Positions 11,938-24,198 of a stretch of 64,000 bases of DNA are shown here, piece by piece. The stretch covers positions 131,462 through 195,461 of the forward strand of contig NW_006920429.1 in NCBI RefSeq assembly GCF_000344685.1, read 5' to 3'. A program made the translations under genes and the position numbers. The notes beneath the pieces are model-generated. The model searched no databases. It saw nothing but the letters and a program-made list of their open reading frames with translations, and had not been told where the DNA came from. Position 1 is the first letter of the stretch. Each line of letters starts with the position of its first letter. Origin of the DNA: Gloeophyllum trabeum ATCC 11539. Its lineage: Eukaryota; Basidiomycota; Agaricomycetes; Gloeophyllales; Gloeophyllaceae.

Positions 11938-14455
11938 ATGTTGGCTTTACGCCGACCGCATTATCATTATCCTTCGCCGTACTCCACCGCGCTAGACGGT
12001 GACCACTGTGTCGATGGTGGTTGGACCTACTCTGGAAATATGGAATATAATACGATGGAAGTTGTAAGCGTACCATTATTCTATGATCTTCTGCTCTCTC
12101 ATTTTCCTTCGTCTCTCAGCCACTACCACCCCAGATCCAGGCCACCTGCAATTACCAGGAGCGCATGGAGACATTGGAGAGCGTGTGTGGCTCGAGTGTC
12201 CGTCACAATGTGGTATGATCTTGTCTAATACGGACATGCTACATGACGCGCCATTATCCATGCGAAACGACTGACTGGATATTTACAGCACACTATGCAC
12301 CCTCAGGCATCCGGAATGCCTACTTTCACCCGGCCTTCAACCAGTGCCACACCCCACTACGACTTCGAGGGCAGAGAGAGGGACACCCTTGCATGCCACC
12401 AGGAATGGCCGAAACTTGAGGGTGCAAAAATCTCAGAGGACTCTACGTTGGCCGATGCATTAGTAGAAGGGGCTGGGGGCAAGGTACGAGAGTTTACCCA
12501 CTTTGTGGCAATGAGAGTACCGAATGCTTGAGCAGACCGATCAGCAACAACAATCCATCTATATACTCGTAGAGCGCTTGCCTACCACAGTCTCTACAAG
12601 CGGTTCAACTGCACCATACTCGACGTCGACTGGTGCGCTCGGTGAGAGGGGAGAAGCGAAGGTATGGGCACTAACCTATTCTTGTACAAGGTATCGATAC
12701 TAACAGCTTGGAAAGACATCTCAGCTATGCCCATCTGCTGCCATATCGACTGCCGCTACACTGTCGACTTCCCCTGCGTATGGTGACCGCACCACCTCAC
12801 CATCCACGCATCGAGCATTGATATGTGACCCGCCAATCTCATCGACTCGTCGTGGAGTATTGGACGCGGTCGAGGTGTATGCCACCCCCGAGTCCACGTC
12901 CACTAGCTTCGGAGACCTGACCGGGTCACCGTCATCGTCTACGGCCCAGCCAACAGGATATGAACAGCCACAGGACGGGACCCGCACCGGAGCAGTAGAG
13001 CCAATTGAGGGGTATGACACCCCCGTATCAACGGTAACGCATGGCCACAGCGGCGGGAGTACATCATCAACATTCTCCACTCCACGGATCACGCCTGCGG
13101 AAGGGTGGGGAGAGGTAGAGACCGGAGAATTGCTTGCTTATTCGTATCTAGAGATGGATACAGGAGATCATCCGGTACGAACTCTCACTTAAATGATCTT
13201 CTACCTTCAGGACTGAGCCGCGCGTCGTCTTAGTTCGACATAAATCTGGGAGAGTCCGAGTACACAGCCGTCACAGACCCATGGACTAATAGAGAAGATC
13301 AGGTGCGAGCGCACCTACACAATTTTCTAACCTTGGATATTGATGATCGGTCTCCTAGTTGTATGTCCCTGAGGCAGACGAAGCCCAGGAGGATTTGTCG
13401 TATATCCCTATCGGAAAGTGGCCAGCGCATCCCACTACCTCGCTTCAACAGCCTTTATACGAGGCGGAGGAGGTACGAGCTGACTTACGTGAGTTGTCCA
13501 CGAGGTACTGACTATCGTGTCCCGCCAGCATGCCGCGGTGATGGATCAGAGCCAATTATGGCCGGCACAGGGGATAGGGTCTCTTGGCAATACCCATGAA
13601 CCCTATAACCAACTCCCGGAGTTCCAACCATTGACACCTGAAATGAGTCAATCGGCGGCTCCCGGAGCTCACACAATCCACTCACCACATGTTCGGAACA
13701 ACAAGCCACAGAGCCACGGGAGAGCGTCTCAGCTCTCCCGCAGTCAGTCGCTGGATCGTCATCATGGGGTGAATCCACCCCCTATGGGCGACAGTATGTC
13801 TTTCGCTTCTATCGACCGCCCCACTCGACGGCAGAGAGGGCAGCGTGGGTTGCGCCGCGCCACGCCCCGCCGCCGAAACAACGAAAAAGGCGAAGAAGAA
13901 TCGAAGGAATCATCTCGATTGGCGTCAGAGACAGAGCCATTCGAGAGCGCTGTGTATTTAAAGGCGTGTCCGTCGATGTGCTCGATGGAGACAGCATGGA
14001 GGGGTGGGGACGTCGAAACGACATAATGTTGCAAAGATACGAAGGCGAATACCAGCCTTGTGTCCTCGAATTCAAAGTACGTCTCGTCCTCTCGCGATAG
14101 CAGAAATCGTTACTTACCGAGCCTTAGTACCGACAACACGGACAGGCCATACGCGTCGATCTAAACGAAACCAACGATACGATCAGAGTCCGGGACTTGG
14201 CGCGGATGATTGCTCGACATTTTGGGCGTTGGTGTAGGGAAAGCGATGTAAGCTATATCGTATATTTCTGGACCGGTCGACTTGCTCACCTAGTGATAGG
14301 CCCAGAGGCGAGCTGTATGCCAGCAACTAGGGCATCCATCCGACCAGTCTGGAGTGTGCGAGTGCGACCGCTAACCGACGCCGATGGAGAACATTATCTT
14401 GACGAGCATAGAGCAAAGGGGGAACTACTTTACGGGAGTATTCGTGGACCGGTGA
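11938..14455 (+). pseudogene. Family gene A, full-length layout but frameshifted
   Basis: Ten exons can be placed as in genes B and E: 11938-12063, 12120-12212, 12289-12483, 12536-12661, 12716-13174, 13234-13302, 13359-13472, 13529-14076, 14128-14247 and 14300-14374. Exons 1-7 stay open (start MLALRRPHYHY). In exon 8, a change near 13662 (CCCGGAGCTCACAC against CCCGGGAGCTCATC in gene E) shifts the frame, and the shifted frame stops at 14024. Exon 10 also carries TAA at 14372, where B and E read on to the TGA aligned with 14453. Exon 6 is much shorter (23 against 50 residues). The DNA of the C-terminal module is otherwise nearly identical to gene E. It is probably dead unless read through another start. 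Confidence 0.7.
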
Positions 14456-15069
14456 GGAGAGAAGGATGTTTCATCGTCGACGGGGAGATCGGCCGTTGAG
14501 AGAGGAATCGGGGGTGGCGAGAGGTGAATGGATACGGCGCGGACTCTGAGCATGATATTATTCGTATCCGCCACAACTTTAGGGTGGCTTACGACCGTCC
14601 AATTTGAGGGTTCTGACTGCAATGGAAATATCGTTATGCGACTTGGCCGTCGTGTTCGATACCCATGAGAGCATCAGCCTGTCATATACAATAGAGGTAC
14701 AAACCTCACAATTAATGCATCCAAAGATCTCGAATCGCGCTCCTGTCGCAACGAGTAAGATGAGACCGGAGACAACTGGTGTCGGCAAGCACCTGAGCCG
14801 TCTGAGGGATGACAGGAGGCAGGACGTAGGATCGGTTTTTATGACTCTGTTCCCCATCTGATAAGGCACGCCGCACGGTGCATCCGGAGAGAAAGACCGT
14901 TCGGTCGGCGATATTCTGACCGTTGAGAACGAATTCAAAAGATGAAGGTAAAGACCCCTGACATCCCGACTAATCGATGTCTCGGTTTACCGCGGAAAAG
15001 AAATTGGCCTAGTGTAAGCTTATATAGCCCTCAACCATGCACGGTCGACCGGCAAAATACAAGTACTAG
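14456..15069. repeat. Cassette spacer S2, copy 1
   Basis: The spacer recurs almost unchanged at 52549-53215 and more diverged at 31222-31870. It follows the full-length family gene. Part of it (about 14880-15040) is also related to spacer S1. On the minus strand an MSGVF start (14964) and a frame with PYQMGNRVIK are seen; equivalent words appear in the other copies. No plus-strand gene is recognised. Confidence 0.6.
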
Positions 15070-16190
15070 TCATAGATGCGCCTCCCATATAACTCGCAAG
15101 AGCTGGTCATCACCCTCATCAAATGTCTCCCGCTCGACCGTTCTCACAAGACCCACAAACATGGATCGACCAATGTAGAGCCACGTGAACGCCACAATGA
15201 GCATGACAACTCCGATGGCGAGGACAGCGTAGTTCATTTTTATCAAGTCCACGGGATACGAGGTAGGCAGAATGATGAGGACAAAATTGAATACATATAG
15301 CTTAGAAAAGGGGACTGGGTATGGAATTGCCAGGACTGGACGAGAGGGCCGAATGAAAGGGCACTGGGATTAGTATGCTACGAGTCACGGCCACGGGAGA
15401 ACGACCCTCGCTCGGAAAACCTGAGTAAGAGGTTGCGTCGTCATTCTGCCACGTTGCTGAAAGTGGTAGAGACTCACGACTCGGGCCCGAAGGTGCGAAC
15501 AGCTATCGGTTGGAGATAGCTTGAGTTGACTGCTACAGACACAGAAGATGAGATATCGTCGAATCACGAGGATGTCAATGTCGCGATGCAGACCTGGTCA
15601 GCAACGTCACTTACCGCAATGGCGGAGCCAATATACGTGCATGAGATGATGCATCCCACGAGCACCGACACCCACATGCCAGTGCCAAAATACTGTACCG
15701 ATACGACCTTAGGCAACGTCCCGTGTCCCGAGAGGTCCGTCGCCGTTGCCTCTTTTGAGATTTGTCCCGTGTCCCGGACACCTCGTTGCTTGGGGCCCCG
15801 GAGCCTAAATCCGCGCTAAATGGGGAAAAATGAACAAGTTCATTCGCAGGTGCTTTGGAAACCCTCTTGAAGCTTCTTCTGAGTCTTCTCAGCGATTTGA
15901 GCCTCAGATCTATCTGAGGAGTGTATCAACATTGCATTACCTTCACGTTAGTACGCGCAACTGCAGGTTGCGTCCCTTGTCCCGACGGAGACGTTGCTTG
16001 ACCTGCCACATTCCCACGGTAAATTACATAAGCCGTTGCGTTGCCTAAGGTCGTATCGGTACAGTACGGCGCCTGATTCTTATCCAAAGCCCTAAAGCGC
16101 TCGCACATAGGCATTTCATTATCCTCCGCAAGCGTATAGCACAAGCGCGAGGTCGCCATGAACGCTGTTGGTGGCCAAAGCCTCACCTCT
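15070..16190 (-). pseudogene. Permease relic 2, C-terminal part
   Basis: Minus-strand reading gives VDLIKMNYAVLAIGVV and LYIGRSMFVGLVRTVERE near 15075-15250. SVLVGCIIS-like sequence follows near 15600-15690, and EDNEMPMCERF and ALDKNQAPY near 16060-16140. These match the C-terminal half of relic 1. The frame is broken repeatedly and a TIR element (15693-16065) sits inside it. The middle and N-terminal pieces of the same copy continue at 18020-18990, separated by about 1.8 kb of repeats. Confidence 0.72.
15693..16065. mobile_element. 373-bp non-autonomous TIR element with TA target duplication
   Basis: The ends are a perfect 26-bp inverted repeat: CTGTACCGATACGACC and onward at 15693-15718, mirrored at 16040-16065. 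The dinucleotide TA lies directly outside each end (15691-15692, 16066-16067). The uninterrupted permease sequence at 9330-9345 has a single TA at the same place (GAAATACGGCGCC), so it serves as an empty site. No ORF of note is inside; TCCCGTGTCCCG occurs twice near the left end. A TA duplication suggests mobilisation by a Tc1/mariner-like or ISL2EU-like transposase. The family is not identified. Confidence 0.85.
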
Positions 16191-17029
16191 AGCGCACCAG
16201 ATCCCTGAGGGTGACGTCCAAAAGCACAATTTCAGAGAGGGGATCACGATACTCGCAGTGACCTCAGGGGAAACATAACCGCCCGATATGTGGGGGTCGC
16301 CGCCTCGCTCCCTCGCACCGTCCACCTCAAGATTCATAACATCAGAACATACGTGTTAGCCGACCTGTGAGGCACATGAGATCTCCCAACGCACTGATAC
16401 TGATACCCTGCCGCAACGTGTTCGCCCAACAATTATCTCGGACATTGTGGGTCCTCGATTGTCCTGTAAGCGAGAGTGTTGACCTTGCCTCGTGTTACTG
16501 AGACATTCGTGAATCGTGATCAGGTCAAAAAATATCGTTCATATTACCGCTGCAATCGACCATCGACGCTAGAGGACGCGGTCCTGAGACGAAACCCCAG
16601 AAACAAAGTACGCTATGTACGCATCTCGATCGATGAACATTTTCCATGTGTCTAGAGTTTCGAACCCTTCATGGTCCTGGCGTTTCATGGAAATGACGCC
16701 ATGGAACGCCGGGGCGAGGTAGGAGCAATTGCGAGGCCCCCAAGCCGCGGAGGTGAAGGTGTGGGCACTGACGAACTTCGGGTCGTCTGCTCCCCGACGT
16801 TTCATGGAAATCGATTTTCAGGACGACGTGCTCCGTCGATACGTCAAGCAAGAACTGGGCACTTGGCCGGGCTATGACGGGCGGAGGAGTCGCGAGGGTG
16901 CTGACATGCAGTTAGAAGGTTCACGTCTGTCGGGCCGCGTACGGAAGCGAGGGAAGGCCGCGCTCGACTCGGCTCGAGGGAGTTAGGTGACTTGGCCTCC
17001 GAGTCGGAGACGAGATGGAGATCGAGGGG
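16191..17029. repeat. Segment duplicated at 54.2-55.0 kb
   Basis: The block is homologous to about 54220-55000. Shared words are GACCTCAGG near the left edge, the CCTCGATT run near 16450, GACGCCATGGAACRCCGG, and AGGCCGCGGAG-type sequence. Short plus-strand frames are present (16671-16877, 16729-16986), but their translations are not conserved between the two copies. It is not recognised. Confidence 0.5.
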
Positions 17030-17890
17030 ATACTACAGCTGGGGTTGTCTGCATCCAAGCAGAGGCCTATTCTGCGTTTGAGAGCCAATACGTTTCCGCT
17101 AAGGCGATCAGTGACACGGCAGAGACGGGGCAGTTTGACGAGTCGCGGAAGGGATCGTCCAGGAACAAGGGGGCGCAGAAGGGTCACGCAGTCGTCATGA
17201 GCCAAGTCAGAACGTTATGTTCATATCTTACTCACAGCTACGGGAAGCGAGCCAGTGTTGTGTTTTGGTTTGAGGAAATTCGGTATTTGCTAGTCGACCT
17301 GCAGGCCTCGGAGATGACAGCGAGATTGACAGCACAAAACGCATATCGGAGCAGGGAAGTTTCGTGATTGCCTGCACCGAGGCCGAGGCCCTTCACGCGT
17401 TTCAGAGCAAGTTTACCTGCAGTACAAGGCACGCTAGCGTTTATCGATGACGCCGGAAGCGATGAGCTGAAACGTCGAGTGACGCTGCTCCTCCAAGAAC
17501 AAGGGTGCATGTATGAGTCAAGCTGTCCGGAGCGCAATATGTCAGGATGTCCACATCACTTGTGCTGCGTTCGAGTGCTAAGCAACGGGTTCATGCTCAT
17601 TTTTGACTAGCTTCCAAGCGCCGGAGATGAAGTGAGGATAGACGCCGTGGAACAGCGGTGTTGGCGCGTCTCGATCACCCGAACCGAGGCCGAGGCTCTC
17701 CGTGCGTTTCAGAGCAAGTTCACTACAATACAAGGCACTCTGGCGTTTATCGATAACGCGGGGAGACAAGGAGTGGAAAATCGAGTGAGGCTACTTCTGC
17801 AAGAACAAGGGCGCGTGGATGAGTCAGGCTGTACGGCGCGTTATATGTCAGGATGTACGCATGACGCACCGGTGTCAGATGGGAATCAAA
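17030..17890. repeat. Tandem repeat of about 320-bp units
   Basis: Three related units start near 17040, 17370 and 17690. The last two share ACCGAGGCCGAGGC, GCGTTTCAGAGCAAGTT, then a GCGTTTATCGATRACGC block, a CAAGAACAAGGG block and ATGTCAGGATGT. The first is more diverged. The plus strand of the third unit translates openly (EAEALRAFQSKFTT, GTLAFIDNAG, RVRLLLQEQG), and related words occur in the others, so they may descend from a coding repeat. The same units occur at 54.96-55.73 kb, where the first one is inverted. Confidence 0.65.
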
Positions 17891-18013
17891 TTTCTGCTTG
17901 AGAGCGTTCACTCGGACTAAGAGAGCCATACTGGGGTTAGATACAGCTGTTCGGATGTCTCCATGGTACATCCCGACAGTACATGTTCTAGATGGCTATA
18001 ATTGTGACCGCAG

Positions 18014-18990
18014 ATGAGGGTTAGATGGGCATACTTTTCGAAGTCGGTGAATACGGATCCCGCCGAGTTCTACGCGCGCGACTCATCCGCATACCATTCG
18101 CGTGAATTGGGAGGTAGCGCGTACGTACCATTGCAGGTGCTTTCACGAGGAGCGGTATCACGAGGACGAACGGCCCTCCTACCGTCTACCAAACATCAAA
18201 CGCACTCATCCCTTCAATCGTCTTGGTGGCAATCGTATTAATAAATATTCACGCACCAAGCAATAACACTCCCGTCAAGGTCCTACCTTGGCCAAGGTCG
18301 GCTAGCGACGCAAGGCATAGCGCTACGCTTGAGCATACGAACGGTATGATCATATCAGTCTCGAGAGGGTGCAGTAAGGGGCGATACAAATACTTGCCTG
18401 AGATTTCCCGAGGTGCCAGTGAAGACCATGTCGATCGAGTATATCCACCCCGTGCAGAGTTTACATTACGGCGCTTGCGTGTAGCCAGCTTTTACTTACA
18501 GCCGAAAATACTCTGAACACATATCACTCACTATGCAGTACAAATCTCCGCAAGACATAGTGCAGTGAGCAGCATGAACACACTGCATATTTACACACAT
18601 CCGCATCACCTACTAGTATCACTCCCTGCACCCACGACAGCACCAGAAAAGAAACCACTCACGTTCCACCACAACCCCAACGGCCCGCCCGAAAACAGCC
18701 CCGTCTGGAACGCACTGCTCATCCACGTCAGATTCCAACTGCGCAGAACGATATCCCCAAAACTCCAAACAAGCTCATCTCCCGCCGGACCTCGCTCTTG
18801 TATTCGACAGTGGGGGGTGGTTGCGTGGAACGCACGCTCTCCAGGCCGTCGCGGTATCTCACTTTCTCTGAGGACATTGCGGGCTCGGGTGGGAGGAGAG
18901 CAAAGGGTGGATGCTGCTGGAGCACCCATCAGGGAACCCAAAGGGAACCCTAACCTTGTGACGTGCTCTACCAATAACGTTGCCACTTCC
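18014..18990 (-). pseudogene. Permease relic 2, N-terminal and middle pieces
   Basis: 18020-18230 matches relic 1 around 9826-10020 (middle of the permease). 18606-18925 on the minus strand reads REMSLFGVLGISFCAVG, then in another frame MSSAFQTGLFSGGPLG and LWWNVSGFFSGAV. That is the first two transmembrane helices of a fungal APC permease after its cytoplasmic lead-in (YKSEVRREM). Together with 15070-16190 this was once a whole permease gene, now split by inserted repeats and frameshifts. Confidence 0.65.
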
Positions 18991-20909
18991 TTGTGCCTGC
19001 TCTGCGTTCACGTAAGCTGTGCATCTCAGGTGGTGTCCTCGTAGAGCGCTAAAAGTTTTGCCGTGCAAGGTCTCAAGGTGACCTACATACTAGATTCATC
19101 CATGAGAGCGTGCTCGGACCTTCGTGTTCAGCCTGAGTCCCAGGGACCTAAGTGAAAGTTCTGTAAGCGTCAGATGTCAGGCGAGTGTGCTCGCATGCAT
19201 TCATGTTCGTGGACAAATGCAACTCCGCATGTCTTCTTTTTCATCTTAGCCGACGACGAGTGTAGAAAAGCACGGGCACTGCGACTTCCACACCATTTGC
19301 ATCGTCATGGGGCTTGCGTCAATATCTAGTGCATCGTCGCCTCATGGATGGAACTTGCTAGGTCACTGGAGTCTCTATATTGCATAGTGCTCTTCGAGGG
19401 CCCATAGTTTATACGCAATGTCGAGACCAGCCACCATTGCATTTTCCTTAAATAAACATGTATCCCGATGACTCTAGCTCGGGATTACCTCGAATACATT
19501 AATGTTTGCACGCAGGCTACCTCCCCATCCACCTCTCGGGCTTATCGCTGGGATTATCACTCGACCGCCTCACTGAACTACTTCCACGGGCAGCAGCAGG
19601 CACTGGCGTGTTTGCGAGGAATATTGCAGGCAAACGGCCCAATAAGTCCTGCCCTCCGCATGATATACATGCCTGACACCTCGGAAATGGCGAACCTGCG
19701 TGCGTTTGCGCTTCTGATCAGTGGGGCTGGGTGGATTGCACGGCGGAGGCGGTGTTTGTAGTCATAGGTTCTGAGTGGTGGAGACTATCTGTGTCGTGTC
19801 TTTTGTCCTGTTCGATAACATGTTCACAGTGTGGCCCTCGTGCATGCGAAGAGATGAGGAACATAACATGTTCTTTGTCCTGCTGGCTTGTGCGAATCGA
19901 ACTCCGTGTTTTGTATGGCGGGCACCGGACCTTGCCATCCACGCCAGTTTATACTGCCCAGCACACTCTCGAGACGAGGATCGTCTGGATCAGGGACAGG
20001 ATAATCCGGCACTAAGGGTGATTCCAGGCCTGTCTCGATATAGTCGTAAAGGCAATGGAATATATGATGGAAGGATGCTCGCAGCACATGTATGATGATA
20101 GGCCGCGTGTGGAACAATTACAATGAAATCATTGTGCCACGAAATTAGAAGTCCACTTGATATCTGCAATCAAACATGCTCTACCATTAACGAAGTCTGA
20201 TTGGCCCCATGCCAGGTCCTGCTTCCGGATTATGAGTGACCTAGGCGTTCCACATATTATGCTCTTGCTTTGTGACATGACCGTTCCGGTCCCATGTTTC
20301 ATCGTATCGTATGCTGCTGATTGGGCGCATTACAATATATAACGTAACCAATAGATTTACGTTGGAATTCGTTAAGTCTGCGATGGGGTCGACGAATTCA
20401 ACAGTTCTGCGAACAACATGTCGGAAGTTGGCGAGCCTATTCTGCTCATATAGACTACCATAAAAGTGATCATTGTTTCAGCGCTTTAATCAGGAATAAG
20501 CGACGAACAAGGCATTCCAGCCGCTTGCAGATCGATAGACCATCAATTCAGAAAACCACGTATGGTCGGAGTGGGTGCCAGGGACGTCGGAAGAAGGTAG
20601 AGAAGTCCAGATGGTCTGATTTCTGTCTCTCGGGGACTTGAAATTGCTTGTCCGACGTGGTCCGTAAATGATTTTCAAAAAGTGGGCCCATCGACCTGCA
20701 AATGGCTGTCACGTCCACGCCAGCCACACTGGTGACTGCGGGGCTGGCGGTGTGACAACTGTCACGTGACACGTTTGGACGCGGGGACGTGAGAAATACA
20801 CATCTCTTTTCCGCCACACCACGTTCCCGTACTGACCGGCCACGGCCTTCATCTACACGTGTAGAGACAAGCCACAAAGAATCACTGAATAGAATGGACA
20901 ATGAACAGC
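18991..20909. other. Intergenic, no recognised gene
   Basis: One plus-strand frame of 97 codons (19468-19761, start MTLARDYLEYINV) is compositionally protein-like but has no match or splice support that I can see. The remainder holds only short overlapping frames on both strands. The right end is the upstream region of FunK1 copy 2. Confidence 0.45.
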
Positions 20910-20923
20910 GGAGTTGCAACTCC
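20910..20923. promoter_or_regulatory. Palindrome upstream of FunK1 copy 2
   Basis: GGAGTTGCAACTCC is a perfect 14-bp palindrome 78 bp upstream of the ATG. It is followed by TTTAAAAG (TATA-like, 20930-20937) and GCTCGGTGGGTG, which is shared with copy 1. Conservation between the two FunK1 promoters suggests a regulatory site. Confidence 0.45.
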
Positions 20924-21000
20924 AGCGACTTTAAAAGCTCGGTGGGTGACTGTGGCCTCTTGTCGCATCCTCTTCCGTTCTGAAGATCGCTACCACGCTA

Positions 21001-24000
21001 ATGTCTGAACCTGCCCCAACTCCCCCTCCCGATACACCTCCCCCTGCGTCTCCGGCTCCACCGTTATTGGACGACGATGACCTTCCCGTGGCGGCGGCGT
21101 CTCCTCCCTCGCGCGATCTCGGTGCCACTCCACCTGCTGCCGACACTGCCAACGACGACGGACGCCCTCGCACTCCCACTGGGACCCAACCTCCTGTTCA
21201 TGTATTCAATACGCCGGTCTCTCTTCCATCGAACCGGCCGCTCGCCTCTCGAAAACTCCAGAGTCAAGACGTCGATCTGGCGACATTGAAGACAGAGGCC
21301 GGCGGTGAGGCATCAAGGCTACGAGTTGGACCAGTGTCCATGAAGGACTTTATGCGCCTTACCTTCGGCGTCACTNNNNNNNNNNNNNNNNNNNNNNNNN
21401 NNNNNNNNNNNNNNNNNNNNNNNNNNNNNNNNNNNNNNNNNNNNNNNNNNNNNNNNNNNNNNNNNNNNNNNNNNNNNNNNNNNNNNNNNNNNNNNNNNNN
21501 NNNNNNNNNNNNNNNNNNNNNNNNNNNNNNNNNNNNNNNNNNNNNNNNNNNNNNNNNNNNNNNNNNNNNNNNNNNNNNNNNNNNNNNNNNNNNNNNNNNN
21601 NNNNNNNNNNNNNNNNNNNNNNNNNNNNNNNNNNNNNNNNNNNNNNNNNNNNNNNNNNNNNNNNNNNNNNNNNNNNNNNNNNNNNNNNNNNNNNNNNNNN
21701 NNNNNNNNNNNNNNNNNNNNNNNNNNNNNNNNNNNNNNNNNNNNNNNNNNNNNNNNNNNNNNNNNNNNNNNNNNNNNNNNNNNNNNNNNNNNNNNNNNNN
21801 NNNNNNNNNNNNNNNNNNNNNNNNNNNNNNNNNNNNNNNNNNNNNNNNNNNNNNNNNNNNNNNNNNNNNNNNNNNNNNNNNNNNNNNNNNNNNNNNNNNN
21901 NNNNNNNNNNNNNNNNNNNNNNNNNNNNNNNNNNNNNNNNNNNNNNNNNNNNNNNNNNNNNNNNNNNNNNNNNNNNNNNNNNNNNNNNNNNNNNNNNNNN
22001 NNNNNNNNNNNNNNNNNNNNNNNNNNNNNNNNNNNNNNNNNNNNNNNNNNNNNNNNNNNNNNNNNNNNNNNNNNNNNNNNNNNNNNNNNNNNNNNNNNNN
22101 NNNNNNNNNNNNNNNNNNNNNNNNNNNNNNNNNNNNNNNNNNNNNNNNNNNNNNNNNNNNNNNNNNGAAGTCGAAACCGTCGACCGCAAGAAAGACCCCG
22201 ACGACCTGGGATGCCAGACCTTTATGATCAAGTCACGTTTTGAAAAGTGCACTTGGCCCAACCGCATTGGCGTTCGTGGAAGTCAAGCCTCGGGACAAGC
22301 AGGATCCCTTTTATTACACTGACGGCTCCTCCTCAAATGTCGTTCATGGTTACGAGGTTGATGTCTGGGATCAAATCTCGTACTACGCTACGGTCTCGTT
22401 CAGGCGCCGGCCTCGCTGCTTTCTCTGTGGCATTGGTGTTTTTGGCAATCGCGCTCGATTCTTCCGCTTCGATCGCTCTTCGATATTGGTATCCGAGGCC
22501 TTTGAATACAAGGTGAATCCCGAGCCACTCTGGCAATTCTTGGCTGGCTTCGGCGCCGAGGGTTACTATGGTAGTGGCGTGGACCCTACGATAGACTTCG
22601 AGGTCCACGGTCACGACGCTCTCCTACTGGAAAAGATTCGAAAGGCGAGAGAGAAGCGCCTGCTCTCAGAAGAAGCTGAGAAGCTACACGATGACACCCT
22701 GAGGGCGCAGAGCAGCACCATCAGAGTTCCGTCCAAGGACGGTGCGAAGCTCGAGCAGTACATCACCGTCGGCCCACCTTTGGTGACCTCGACAGCGCTC
22801 CTTGGTCGCGGGACGTGCACCTGGCTCGCCTTCCCTGTTCCCGGGACCGTCGAAAATCCGGAGCGCAGCAACGAAGACCACTTCGTAATCATCAAGGATT
22901 CTTGGCGGGACCCTACTCGTAGACTCGAGGGCGATATATACGACATTATCCATGGCGGCAAGGATCACGTTGATCACATTCCCGGCGTGGCGAGGAAGCG
23001 CAGCGATGTAGATCTTGTCGAGCCGCCTGACCCGAACAACAAGATGCATCGGACGCTCGCCCACATACTGAACACCCATATACTGGATGACAATGCGCCT
23101 CGCAAATGCCCCCCTCGCGTCCATCATCGATGCATCCTCGATTCCGTCGGGATCCCTCTCAGTCGGTTCACATGCACTCGCGAGGCGTTGGAAGCGATCT
23201 ATGACTCGCTCTTAGGTGCTTACCCCCCTATGTTTTACTGCTCCAGTCTAGCTGACAGGTCAATAGGTCATGAACACATGAGCAAGAAGGATATACTCCA
23301 TCGGGATATCAGCGTGAATAATATCATGATCAGCGCTTACCCCGAGGTGGAGAAATGCAAAGGCTTTCTTATTGATGTCGAGTACGCTACCGTGATTGGG
23401 GAGCCCGGGAGCGAGGGGCATCTCCGTGAAATCACGGTATGAGCCCCGTTCTCTGCGTTTTGTTGCAAATGCTGAAGTGTCCATCTGCAGGGAACCACGC
23501 AGTTTCTTTCCACTGCTCGACTTCGGCAAGGCGAGCAGTTACTCGTTCATGAAACTTGGCACGACCTGGAATCGTTCTTCTGGTCTACGACGTACCTCTT
23601 CATTCATCACAGGCCACATACTTTACCGGACACGTGGATAACTGGGGTCTTCGCCATTTGCCATGAATCCATAAGGCTTGACTTGGTGAGAAGACACGTG
23701 GAGACGATGGAAATCCTGTGTGGCCCTGACAGCAGCAGTGAAGGCGCCGCTAGAGATCAACAGGAGAATGTACCGTTGACCTCCTGTATTCGTCGGCTTG
23801 CGGAGCTCGTCAAGAGCCACTACCAAGACAAAGATTGGATCAAGAAAGCTTATGCTACATTTCCGGATATGTTCTTTCAACTCAAGACCCATGAGAAGAT
23901 AAAGCAGGTCATACGCGAGGCTTTGGACTCCGATTGCTGGCCTTCGAATGATGGCGCCACCCCCTTCCGCCTCATAGAAACACCCAAGAAGGCTGCTCGG

Positions 24001-24198
24001 GCCACCACGGCAGCAAACCTCAAGGCCGGGATCGAATCCAACCAGATATCTGGAAGCGGGAGCAAGCGCAAGCGTGACGAGGAGGAGGGCTCGTCAACGA
24101 AACGTGCCCGTCCTACTAGGGCCACGAGCCAGGATGGTACGGAGAAGGAGAGCACCGTTCATAGGCTCAAGGACCGTCTTCCGGCCGTCCTCGAGTAA
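21001..24198 (+). CDS. FunK1-type fungal protein kinase, copy 2 (interrupted by an assembly gap)
   Basis: It starts at MSEPAPTPPPDT, parallel to copy 1. Visible introns are 23216-23266 (51 bp) and 23437-23490 (54 bp), at the same positions as in copy 1; the intron after the first exon must lie in the gap. Kinase features are GRGTCTWLAF, IIKDSWRD, LHRDISVNN and LIDVEYA, then GTTQFLSTAR and TWHDLESFFW, and a basic tail (GSKRKRDEEE) before the stop at 24196-24198. Just after the gap (22167-22250), two frame changes are needed to pass from EVETVDRKKDP through GMPDLYDQ to PTALAFVEVKP. This is either poor sequence at a contig edge or real damage. Past that point the frame is clean for over 500 codons. 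The function is as for copy 1; FunK1 targets are not established. Confidence 0.82.
21376..22166. other. Assembly gap (791 N)
   Basis: The Ns lie inside FunK1 copy 2. The flanks do not duplicate each other, unlike the other two gaps. By comparison with copy 1, roughly 240 bp of coding sequence plus one short intron should be missing, so the run is longer than needed. Confidence 0.7.

Noticed and set aside
11938..14455. Gene A as a functional copy
   Set aside because: Exon 8 is frameshifted relative to B and E, and the last exon has an early TAA.
17030..17890. CRISPR array or satellite
   Set aside because: The units are about 320 bp, diverged and few. They lack short identical repeats with unique spacers, and the host is eukaryotic.
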